Below, piece after piece: positions 1-7,901 of a stretch of 49,088 nt of DNA. The stretch is from Flavobacterium sp. GTDB lineage: Bacteria; Bacteroidota; Bacteroidia; Flavobacteriales; Flavobacteriaceae. Positions within the stretch are counted from its first letter, which is position 1. The number at the start of each line of letters is the position of its first letter. The translations under genes were made by a program, and so were the position numbers. The notes beneath the pieces were generated by a model. That model saw nothing but the letters and a program-made list of their open reading frames with translations. It was not told the DNA's origin and made no database searches. The stretch lies in the NCBI RefSeq assembly GCF_023151265.1, contig NZ_JAKLJH010000029.1, positions 1 to 49,088 on the forward strand. Reading direction: 5' to 3'.

Positions 1-1038
1 AAAAAACGCATTTGGACTCGAGAATTTTAAATTCTTTCCTAAACGAACATGCAAATACGGTTTGTTTTTTTCAAACGTTCCTGATACAATTTTGATAAAC
101 GCCAAACGGTCTCTGTGTTTTGGATCCATGTTGGCATGTATTTTAAATACAAATCCGCTTAATTTTTCTTCTTCAGGTTTTACTAATCTGGTGTCTGATT
201 CTTTTGCTCTTGGTGTTGGAGCAATTTCTACGAAACAGTCTAACAATTCGCGAACTCCAAAATTATTCAAAGCCGAACCAAAGAAAACAGGTTGTAAATC
301 GCCTTCTAAATATTCTTCACGGCTAAATGGTGGATAAACTTCATCAATTAATTCTAATTCTTCTCTTAATCGATTAGCAGGTTTTTCACCAATAATTTTT
401 TCTAATTCTGGACTATTAATGTCGTCAAAAGCAATCGTTTCTTCAATGTTTTTTCGACTATCACCTTCAAAAAGGTTGATGTTCTTTTCCCAAATGTTGT
501 AAATTCCTTGAAAATCGTATCCCATTCCAATAGGAAAACTCAATGGTGTAACACGAAGTTTTAACTTTTTCTCTACTTCATCCATCAAATCAAAGGCATC
601 TTTTCCTTCACGGTCTAATTTGTTAATGAAAACAATCATTGGAATGTTTCGCATTCTACAAACTTCTACTAATTTTTCGGTTTGTTCCTCAACCCCTTTT
701 GCAACGTCAATTACAACAATTACGCTATCTACGGCAGTTAGTGTTCTAAAAGTATCTTCTGCAAAGTCTTTGTGACCCGGCGTATCTAAGATATTAATTT
801 TTTTATCTTTATAATTAAAAGCTAAGACAGAAGTTGCTACCGAAATTCCTCTTTGTCTTTCAATTTCCATGAAATCGGAAGTAGCTCCTTTTTTAATTTT
901 ATTACTTTTTACAGCTCCAGCCTCCTGAATAGCACCTCCAAACAACAATAATTTCTCGGTTAAAGTCGTTTTTCCGGCATCGGGATGCGAGATAATTCCA
1001 AAAGTTCGTCTTCTTGCTATTTCTTCTATAAAACTCAT
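1..1038 (-). CDS. prfC: Peptide chain release factor 3 (partial, 3' end outside window)
   Basis: Reverse-strand translation from cat at 1036-1038 gives [44 protein letters not shown]..., with GTPase motifs [16 protein letters not shown] and NKLDRE typical of RF3. Not in the supplied ORF list because it runs off the edge. Confidence 0.95.
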   Translation of the reverse strand, partial: MSFIEEIARRRTFGIISHPDAGKTTLTEKLLLFGGAIQEAGAVKSNKIKKGATSDFMEIERQRGISVATSVLAFNYKDKKINILDTPGHKDFAEDTFRTLTAVDSVIVVIDVAKGVEEQTEKLVEVCRMRNIPMIVFINKLDREGKDAFDLMDEVEKKLKLRVTPLSFPIGMGYDFQGIYNIWEKNINLFEGDSRKNIEETIAFDDINSPELEKIIGEKPANRLREELELIDEVYPPFSREEYLEGDLQPVFFGSALNNFGVRELLDCFVEIAPTPRAKESDTRLVKPEEEKLSGFVFKIHANMDPKHRDRLAFIKIVSGTFEKNKPYLHVRLGKNLKFSSPNAFF

Positions 1039-1054
1039 TATTCAAAATTTTGTG

Positions 1055-1062
1055 CAAAAGTA
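1055..1062 (-). promoter_or_regulatory. Bacteroidota -7 promoter element (TACTTTTG) for prfC
   Basis: Reverse complement of CAAAAGTA matches TAnnTTTG, 17 nt upstream of the prfC ATG. Confidence 0.55.
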
Positions 1063-1127
1063 ACTTTTTTTTGTAGAAATTTCTGTTAATAGTCGCTTAT
1101 AAATGTTGTGGAATAGTCTCGAATTGT

Positions 1128-1135
1128 TATTTTTG
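1128..1135 (+). promoter_or_regulatory. -7 promoter element (TATTTTTG) for the PPIase operon
   Basis: TAnnTTTG match about 30 nt upstream of the ATG at 1166. Confidence 0.5.
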
Positions 1136-1165
1136 TCGATTACAACTTAAAATGTATAAATTAAT

Positions 1166-3127
1166 ATGAAAATTAATCGCCTACTTATTTTTGGTTTTTT
1201 ATTTATTCAGTCTTTTTTGTTTGCTCAAACAAAGGAAGTTTTATTTTCCATAGACAATCATCCTTATTACACTGACGAATTTATTAGGGTGTACAATAAA
1301 AACTTAGATTTAGTAAAAGATGATTCTCAAAAAGATTTAGATAAGTATTTAGATTTGTTTTTGGGATATAAATTAAAAGTTGAGAAAGCAAATAAACTAG
1401 GATTGCAAAATGGTGCGAACTATCAAAACGAATTGAAGTCATATCGCAACCAATTATCTAAAAATTATTTGAATGATTCAAAAGTAACTAACGAATTGGT
1501 TCGTGAAGCTTACGATAGAATGCAACAAGAAGTAAGAGCTTCGCATATTTTAGTTTTGGTTGATGAAGGCGCATCTCCTCAAGATACTTTAAAAGCCTAT
1601 AATAAAGTTCTAGATATTAAGAAAAGATTAGATGCTGGTGAAGACTTTGTAAAAATAGCGCAGCAATTTTCTGAAGATCCATCAGTAAAAGAAAACAATG
1701 GCGATTTAGGTTATTTTTCAGCTTTTAGAATGGTGTATCCTTTTGAAAATGCAGCTTATAAAACTAAAGTAGGTCAGGTTTCAAAACCATTTCGCACTCG
1801 TTTTGGATATCACATTATAAAAGTGGTTGATAAAAGAGTAAATCGTGGAGAAGTTACTGTGGCGCATATTATGGTTTTAAAACAAACCGATGCAACTCAA
1901 CAAGAGAAAGCTAAAACTACTATTGATGATATTTATAAAAAAATTCAACAAGGTGAAAGTTTTGAAAGTTTAGCACAGCAATTTTCGGAAGATAAATCTT
2001 CAGCACCAAAAGGTGGTGTTTTGCAACGTTTTGGTTCAGGACAATTGAGTTCTGAAGAATTTGAAAATGTAGCTTTTGAATTAAAAGAGAAAAATCAAAT
2101 TTCGGCACCATTTGAATCGCAATTTGGATGGCATATTGTAAAACTAATTGAAAAGCATCCAGTGCGTTCTTTTGATGATATGAAGATGGAATTAGAAGAC
2201 AAAATTAGAAAAGACGAACGTTCTTTGTTAATTACAAATTCGTTAGCTAAGAAGGTTAGAGGGAAATATTTGTTTACAAAAGACGCTAAATTAATTGCAA
2301 AAATAAAAGGTGTTATAAACGACGAATTTTATTCGCAAACATGGGTTGTTCCAGAAAAAACTAAAGAATTAGAAGGAACTATTTTAACTATAAATAAAGA
2401 TAAGAAAGTAAATTCTAAAGTATTTTTAGATTTTATTGCTTCTAAGCAAAAATCAAATATTAAAACAAAACCTGTTGCTAAATTAGTAGACGAATTGTTT
2501 GAAAAATTTATTGATGAGCAATTGATAGCTTATTACAATGATAATTTAGAGAGCGAGTTTACTGAATTCAAAAATGTAATGGACGAATACAGAGACGGTT
2601 TATTGCTTTTTGATTTGATGGAAAAAGAAATTTGGAATAGAGCCAAAAATGATACTATCGGATTAAATGAATATTTCCAAAAAAACATCAAGAATTACCA
2701 ATGGAAAAAAAGATATAGTGCCGATATTTTATCATCTACAGATTTAAAAGTAATTGAAAAAGCACAAAAGTTTTTGAAAAAAGGAAAATCAATAGACTAT
2801 ATTAAAGAGCAACTAAATAAAGATGGTAAAATAAACATCATGTCAAAATCGGGAATGTATGAGGAAGATTATGATGTGTTGCCACAATTTAATAATTTGT
2901 CTAAAGGAGTATCTTCTATTGTTTCTAAAGATAAATACCATTTTGTTGTAAATATTACCGATGAAAAACCGGCTGGTGCAAAAGAATTAACCGAATGCAA
3001 AGGGAAAGTTATTAGCGATTATCAGCAATATTTAGAAAATCATTGGGTAGACGAATTAAGAAAAGAGTTTAGTATCAACGTAAATCAAGACGTATTCGCT
3101 AAAGTTAAAAATCAATTGAATAATTAA
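1166..3127 (+). CDS. Secreted PpiC/parvulin-type peptidyl-prolyl isomerase with two parvulin domains
   Basis: Signal peptide; duplicated parvulin motifs (VRASHILV...FSEDPSVKENNGDLGYF...FGYHIIKV and VAHIMV...FSEDKSSAPKGGVLQRFG...FGWHIVKL). Confidence 0.92.
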   Translation: MKINRLLIFGFLFIQSFLFAQTKEVLFSIDNHPYYTDEFIRVYNKNLDLVKDDSQKDLDKYLDLFLGYKLKVEKANKLGLQNGANYQNELKSYRNQLSKNYLNDSKVTNELVREAYDRMQQEVRASHILVLVDEGASPQDTLKAYNKVLDIKKRLDAGEDFVKIAQQFSEDPSVKENNGDLGYFSAFRMVYPFENAAYKTKVGQVSKPFRTRFGYHIIKVVDKRVNRGEVTVAHIMVLKQTDATQQEKAKTTIDDIYKKIQQGESFESLAQQFSEDKSSAPKGGVLQRFGSGQLSSEEFENVAFELKEKNQISAPFESQFGWHIVKLIEKHPVRSFDDMKMELEDKIRKDERSLLITNSLAKKVRGKYLFTKDAKLIAKIKGVINDEFYSQTWVVPEKTKELEGTILTINKDKKVNSKVFLDFIASKQKSNIKTKPVAKLVDELFEKFIDEQLIAYYNDNLESEFTEFKNVMDEYRDGLLLFDLMEKEIWNRAKNDTIGLNEYFQKNIKNYQWKKRYSADILSSTDLKVIEKAQKFLKKGKSIDYIKEQLNKDGKINIMSKSGMYEEDYDVLPQFNNLSKGVSSIVSKDKYHFVVNITDEKPAGAKELTECKGKVISDYQQYLENHWVDELRKEFSINVNQDVFAKVKNQLNN

Positions 3128-3978
3128 TGAAGTATTGGATTCAAATAATTTTACTTACACTATTGGTTTCTTCGTGCGATTATTTTAAAGCGCCAAGAGA
3201 ACCAAAAGCAATCGCTCGTGTAGGTAAAAGTTATTTATATGAATCTGATATTTTAGATTTAGTACCAAAAGGAACTTCAAAAAAAGATAGTATAGCAATC
3301 GTTAAGTCATTTATAGACAGATGGGCTACTCAAAAATTACTTTTTGAAGCTGCTGAGAAAAATATTGGAAAAGAACAACTAGACGAATTTAATGTTTTAA
3401 TAGATCAATATAAAGTTGATTTATATACTAAAGCCTATTTAGAAAATTTAGTAATTAGACAAGTAGATACTTCTGTTACTGATGGTCAAATAGTTGATTA
3501 TTATAGTAAAAACAAGCAATACTTTAAGAATTCGTCAGAATTGGTTAAGTTGCGATATATCAATTTAGTTAAAGAAAATCCAAAATTTGCAAAAATTAAA
3601 TCAAAGTTTAGTTCCTTTACCAAAAAAGATAAAAAGGAGTTAGAGCAAATGGCGGTTCAGTTTAAAAGTTATGCTTTTAACGATTCCATTTGGGTTGATA
3701 TTAATCAGATTTATGAAAAAATTCCGTTCATCAACATAGAAAATAAACAGAAATATATTTCTGGCGGAATGAATTTTCAGTATCCTGATTCAACAACTAT
3801 TTGGCTAGTAAAAGTTAATAGTGTTTTGCCAAAAGATAGCGCTACACCATTAGAATTTTTAAAACCAACAATTAAACAAATTATTATCAATAATAGAAAA
3901 TTAGAATTAATTAACACCTTAGAAAAAGAGATTACGAATGACGCAATCAAAGACAATAAATATGAAATTTATAAATAA
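3127..3978 (+). CDS. Lipoprotein in the PPIase operon, SurA-N-like but no clear parvulin signature
   Basis: Lipobox-like VSSCDYF; start codon overlaps the upstream stop (TAATG); lies between two PpiC genes. Confidence 0.75.
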   Translation: MKYWIQIILLTLLVSSCDYFKAPREPKAIARVGKSYLYESDILDLVPKGTSKKDSIAIVKSFIDRWATQKLLFEAAEKNIGKEQLDEFNVLIDQYKVDLYTKAYLENLVIRQVDTSVTDGQIVDYYSKNKQYFKNSSELVKLRYINLVKENPKFAKIKSKFSSFTKKDKKELEQMAVQFKSYAFNDSIWVDINQIYEKIPFINIENKQKYISGGMNFQYPDSTTIWLVKVNSVLPKDSATPLEFLKPTIKQIIINNRKLELINTLEKEITNDAIKDNKYEIYK

Positions 3979-5317
3979 AAAATTACTTTTTGCATTACTT
4001 TTAATAACATCAACAACAGTATTTGCACAGCCTAAAAAACAAAAAGTTGATGGAGTTATAGGAGTTGTAGGAGATTATGTTGTACTTGACTCTGACATCG
4101 ATTTAGATTACATCACCTTAAAAGCTCAAGGAGTTGATGTTAAAGATATTTCAAGATGTGAACTTTTTGGAAAGCAATTAGAAGATAAGTTATATGCTCA
4201 TCAAGCTGTTCAAGATAGTATTGTAGTTACTGATGCAGAAGTGAATTCCTATTTGAATGAACAATTAGACGCAGCCGTAGAACAAATAGGTTCTATGGAA
4301 AAAGTAGTTAAATATTACAACAAAAAAAATGAAGAAGAATTAAGAAATCATTTTTTTGATGCTGTAAAAATGAACAAACTTACGTCTCAAATGAGAAATA
4401 AGATTGTAGAAGGTGTTACTATTACTCCAGAAGAAGTTAGAAATTTTTTCAAAGGAATTCCAGCAGACGAAATTCCAACTTTTGGTGCCGAAATGGAAGT
4501 GGCTCAAATTGTTGTAAAGCCTGTTATTTCTGAAGAAGAAAAGAAAAGAGTAATCGATAAATTAAAAGAAATTAAACAAGACGTGTTAAATGGTTCTAGT
4601 TTCTTTAGTAAAGCGGTTTTGTTTTCTGAAGATCCAGGATCAAGTTCAAACGGTGGTTATTACAAAATGAATCGTAAAACTGCTTTCGTTAAAGAATTTA
4701 AAGATGTTGCTTTTAGTTTAGCTGAAGGTGAAATTTCTGAACCATTTGAAACAGAGTTTGGTTATCATATCATTATGGTAGATAAAATTAAAGGTCAGGA
4801 AGTAGAATTGCGTCATATTTTAATTGCTCCAAAAGTATCAACTCAAGCAATGAAAGATGCTAAGGAAAAAATCGAACAGATTCGAAATAAAATCGTAAAC
4901 AAAGAAATTACTTTCGCAGAAGCAGCAAAATCTTCATCTGACGAAAAAGAAACAAGAAATAGTGGAGGTGTTTTATTAAACCCAAGAACTATGGAACCAA
5001 GATTTGAATTAACTAAAATGGATCCTACTTTATATGCTCAAGTTTCTTCTTTAAAAGATGGTGAAGTTTCGTTGCCAATTTTAGATGAAGAAAGAGGGTC
5101 AGGTAAGTTCTATAAAATAATTACGGTTAATAACAGAATCGAAGAGCACCAAGCAGATTTTTCTAGAGATTATTTAAAAATTAAAGAATTAGCTTTAAGA
5201 GATAAACAAATCAAAGAAATTGCAAAATGGTCTGAAGAGAAAATTAAAGAAACCTACATTAAAATTAGTGATGAATATAAAGATTGTGATTTCGCTAATA
5301 ATTGGTTAAAAAAATAA
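3962..5317 (+). CDS. SurA-like periplasmic peptidyl-prolyl isomerase (PpiC family)
   Basis: Likely start MKFINKKLLFALLLITSTTVFAQ at 3962 rather than the ORF-track start 3938; parvulin motifs EDPGSSSNGGYYKM...FGYHIIMVDKIKGQEVELRHILI. Confidence 0.9.
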   Translation: MKFINKKLLFALLLITSTTVFAQPKKQKVDGVIGVVGDYVVLDSDIDLDYITLKAQGVDVKDISRCELFGKQLEDKLYAHQAVQDSIVVTDAEVNSYLNEQLDAAVEQIGSMEKVVKYYNKKNEEELRNHFFDAVKMNKLTSQMRNKIVEGVTITPEEVRNFFKGIPADEIPTFGAEMEVAQIVVKPVISEEEKKRVIDKLKEIKQDVLNGSSFFSKAVLFSEDPGSSSNGGYYKMNRKTAFVKEFKDVAFSLAEGEISEPFETEFGYHIIMVDKIKGQEVELRHILIAPKVSTQAMKDAKEKIEQIRNKIVNKEITFAEAAKSSSDEKETRNSGGVLLNPRTMEPRFELTKMDPTLYAQVSSLKDGEVSLPILDEERGSGKFYKIITVNNRIEEHQADFSRDYLKIKELALRDKQIKEIAKWSEEKIKETYIKISDEYKDCDFANNWLKK

Positions 5318-5324
5318 ATTAACT

Positions 5325-5352
5325 AACCCTTTGAATTTTCAGAGGGTTTTTT
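5325..5352 (+). terminator. Rho-independent terminator after the PPIase operon
   Basis: Hairpin AACCCTTTGAATTTTCAGAGGGTT followed by a T-run. Confidence 0.8.
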
Positions 5353-5412
5353 ATTATTTTAGAGGTTTAATAATTAAGTTCAATTTTCCGAATTCTAAAT
5401 TCTAAATTCAAT

Positions 5413-6366
5413 ATGTCAGACGTAGCAGCCATTCAGGAATTAGTTCAAAGACAAAAAGCATTAAAGCAAGAAATTGCAAAAGTAATTGTGGGTCAAGATG
5501 AAGTAGTACATCAAATTGTGATGAGTATTTTTTCTGGAGGTCACGCTTTGCTTATTGGTGTGCCTGGTTTAGCAAAAACTTTGATGGTAAACACCATTTC
5601 TCAAGCTTTAGGATTGAATTTCAAAAGAATTCAGTTTACACCCGATTTAATGCCTTCCGATATTTTAGGAAGTGAAATCTTAGACGAAAATCGTCACTTT
5701 AAATTTATCAAAGGGCCAATATTTTCCAATATTATCTTAGCTGATGAGATCAACAGAACTCCACCAAAAACGCAAGCAGCTCTTTTAGAAGCTATGCAAG
5801 AACGTGCAGTAACTGTAGCCGGACATCATTATAAATTAGATTTGCCTTATTTTGTATTAGCAACTCAAAATCCAATTGAGCAAGAAGGAACGTATCCGTT
5901 ACCAGAAGCGCAATTAGACCGTTTTATGTTTGCCGTAAAATTAGATTATCCAAGTTTTGAAGAAGAAGTAAATGTGGTAAAAGCAACCACTTCTGATTTT
6001 AAACCAGTAGTAAATTCTTTATTCACGGCTCAGGAAATTATCGATTTTCAAAATGTAATTCGTAAAATTCCTGTGGCTGATAATGTGATTGAATACGCGG
6101 TTTCATTAGTAAGTAAAACACGTCCCGATAATCCATTATCGAATGAATTTGTAAAAACATATATCGATTGGGGTGCTGGTCCAAGAGCTTCACAAAACTT
6201 AATCTTAGCTGCAAAAACTAATGCCGCTTTTAATGGGAAATTCTCACCAGATATTGAAGATGTGAAAGCAGTTGCAGTAGGAATTCTTCGTCATAGAATT
6301 GTAAAAAATTATAAAGCTGATGCCGAAGGAATTTCGGAAGATGATATTATTAAAAAGCTGTTTTAA
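5413..6366 (+). CDS. MoxR-family AAA+ ATPase
   Basis: Walker A GVPGLAKT, ILADEINRTPPKTQAALLEAMQE, ATQNPIEQEGTYPLPEAQLDRF. Confidence 0.95.
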   Translation: MSDVAAIQELVQRQKALKQEIAKVIVGQDEVVHQIVMSIFSGGHALLIGVPGLAKTLMVNTISQALGLNFKRIQFTPDLMPSDILGSEILDENRHFKFIKGPIFSNIILADEINRTPPKTQAALLEAMQERAVTVAGHHYKLDLPYFVLATQNPIEQEGTYPLPEAQLDRFMFAVKLDYPSFEEEVNVVKATTSDFKPVVNSLFTAQEIIDFQNVIRKIPVADNVIEYAVSLVSKTRPDNPLSNEFVKTYIDWGAGPRASQNLILAAKTNAAFNGKFSPDIEDVKAVAVGILRHRIVKNYKADAEGISEDDIIKKLF

Positions 6367-6367
6367 T

Positions 6368-7642
6368 ATGAATTTAAAGTTTTTAATTGCACTCGTTTTT
6401 GTTTCCTTGAATAGTTTTTCACAATCGCAATGGAGAGCTTTGTCGTCTGCTATTTCTAATCCAAATAACCAACGATTTGACGATGTTTTTTTCTTAGATG
6501 AAAACCTTGGTTGGGCTTTAAATGGAAGTTATGCATCTGTTTATAAGACTATAGATGGTGGAGTAACATGGACACAACAGTTGAATGAAACGGCTTTAGG
6601 TGCTAATTATTACTTTAGAAATATTGAGTTTTTAAATCAGAATGTAGGTTTTGTAGGAACTTTAACAAATAATAAATTTTTTAAAACAATTGATGGAGGT
6701 ACTACTTGGTCTGAAATAACAAATATTTCTCCTGCACCAAGAGCTATTTGTGGTTTAGATGCAGTGGGAACATCAACTGTTTACGGTTGTGGAGCTTATT
6801 TTTCAACTACGCCATTTATTGTAAAATCTGTCGATAGCGGTGCAACTTGGCAATATATTAATATGTCAAGTTATGCAACGGGTTTGGTAGAAATTATGTT
6901 TATAGATGAGAATTTTGGTTATGTTTCAGGAAGAAGTGCTACAGGAGGTATAGTTCTAAAAACAACTGATGGAGGTCAAAGTTGGGTTGAAATTTACAAT
7001 AGTGGAATTCCAGGTGAGTATGTATGGAAAATGCAACTTTTACAAGGAAATTCAGATGTTATTTTTGGTTCAATTGAATCTGTTACTCCAAATAATGGTA
7101 AACTAATACGAACTACAAATGCTGGTGTTACTTGGGAAACTAAAAATGCTCCTGAGGTTGAAATTCAAGCAGTTGGTTTTATTTCTTTAGATCATGGTTG
7201 GATGGGCGGTCATAGTACTGGATTTTATGAAACGAATGATGGAGGAAATACTTGGGTAAGCCTGAATGTTGGTAGTAATCTCAATAGAATTTTTATTATA
7301 AACGAAAATTTGGCTTACGCTTCAGGCACAACAGTTTATAAATATGATCAAACATTAAGTAGTACAGATTTTCAGGAAGTTCCGAGAGTTCCTTTGTTGG
7401 TAAAAGTTGTGCCAAATCCAATAGTCGATAAATTAAATTTGAGTATTAATTTTAAAGATTCGGATAACCTCAATATTGAATTGTACGATAATTTAGGTAG
7501 AAAACTTAAAGACCTCTTCTTTGAAGAAATTACCCAGCAAGGTGAAAAATTATACTCTTTTGACTTTCCCTACCCAAAAGGTGTTTATTTTGTGAATTTA
7601 CATAGTAATACAGGGCGTCAAAGCATAAAAATCATAAAATAA
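6368..7642 (+). CDS. YCF48/BNR-repeat beta-propeller protein with type A T9SS C-terminal sorting domain
   Basis: Signal peptide from M at 6368; repeated K(T/S)xDGGxTW motifs; C-terminus VPNPIVDKLNLSINF...YDNLGRKL...YPKGVYFVNLHSNTGRQSIKIIK. Confidence 0.85.
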   Translation: MNLKFLIALVFVSLNSFSQSQWRALSSAISNPNNQRFDDVFFLDENLGWALNGSYASVYKTIDGGVTWTQQLNETALGANYYFRNIEFLNQNVGFVGTLTNNKFFKTIDGGTTWSEITNISPAPRAICGLDAVGTSTVYGCGAYFSTTPFIVKSVDSGATWQYINMSSYATGLVEIMFIDENFGYVSGRSATGGIVLKTTDGGQSWVEIYNSGIPGEYVWKMQLLQGNSDVIFGSIESVTPNNGKLIRTTNAGVTWETKNAPEVEIQAVGFISLDHGWMGGHSTGFYETNDGGNTWVSLNVGSNLNRIFIINENLAYASGTTVYKYDQTLSSTDFQEVPRVPLLVKVVPNPIVDKLNLSINFKDSDNLNIELYDNLGRKLKDLFFEEITQQGEKLYSFDFPYPKGVYFVNLHSNTGRQSIKIIK

Positions 7643-7849
7643 TTTTTAATTTAAATTAAAAACTTTATTTGGTTTTTATTATCTTTTTTCGAAATTCTTA
7701 AAATTTGCCTTCAAAATAAATAATTTGTAAATAATTAACCTATTTTCTTATTAATATTGAAAAATAACCATTAAAATAGAATGTTTGTAAATAATAATTC
7801 TTCTATTTAGTCTTTTTATTAAAAATTTTTAAATCCAATTAAGATTTAT

Positions 7850-7857
7850 TAAATTTG
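7850..7857 (+). promoter_or_regulatory. -7 promoter element (TAAATTTG) for acnB
   Basis: TAnnTTTG match about 45 nt upstream of the ATG at 7902. Confidence 0.5.
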
Positions 7858-7901
7858 TGCCACCAAAAAATACAACAAACACTAATTAACTTATTTATAG
7901 T

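Noticed and set aside
62-337. ORF 62-337 + at the left edge
   Set aside because: Antisense to the partial prfC gene, whose reverse-strand translation is unambiguous.
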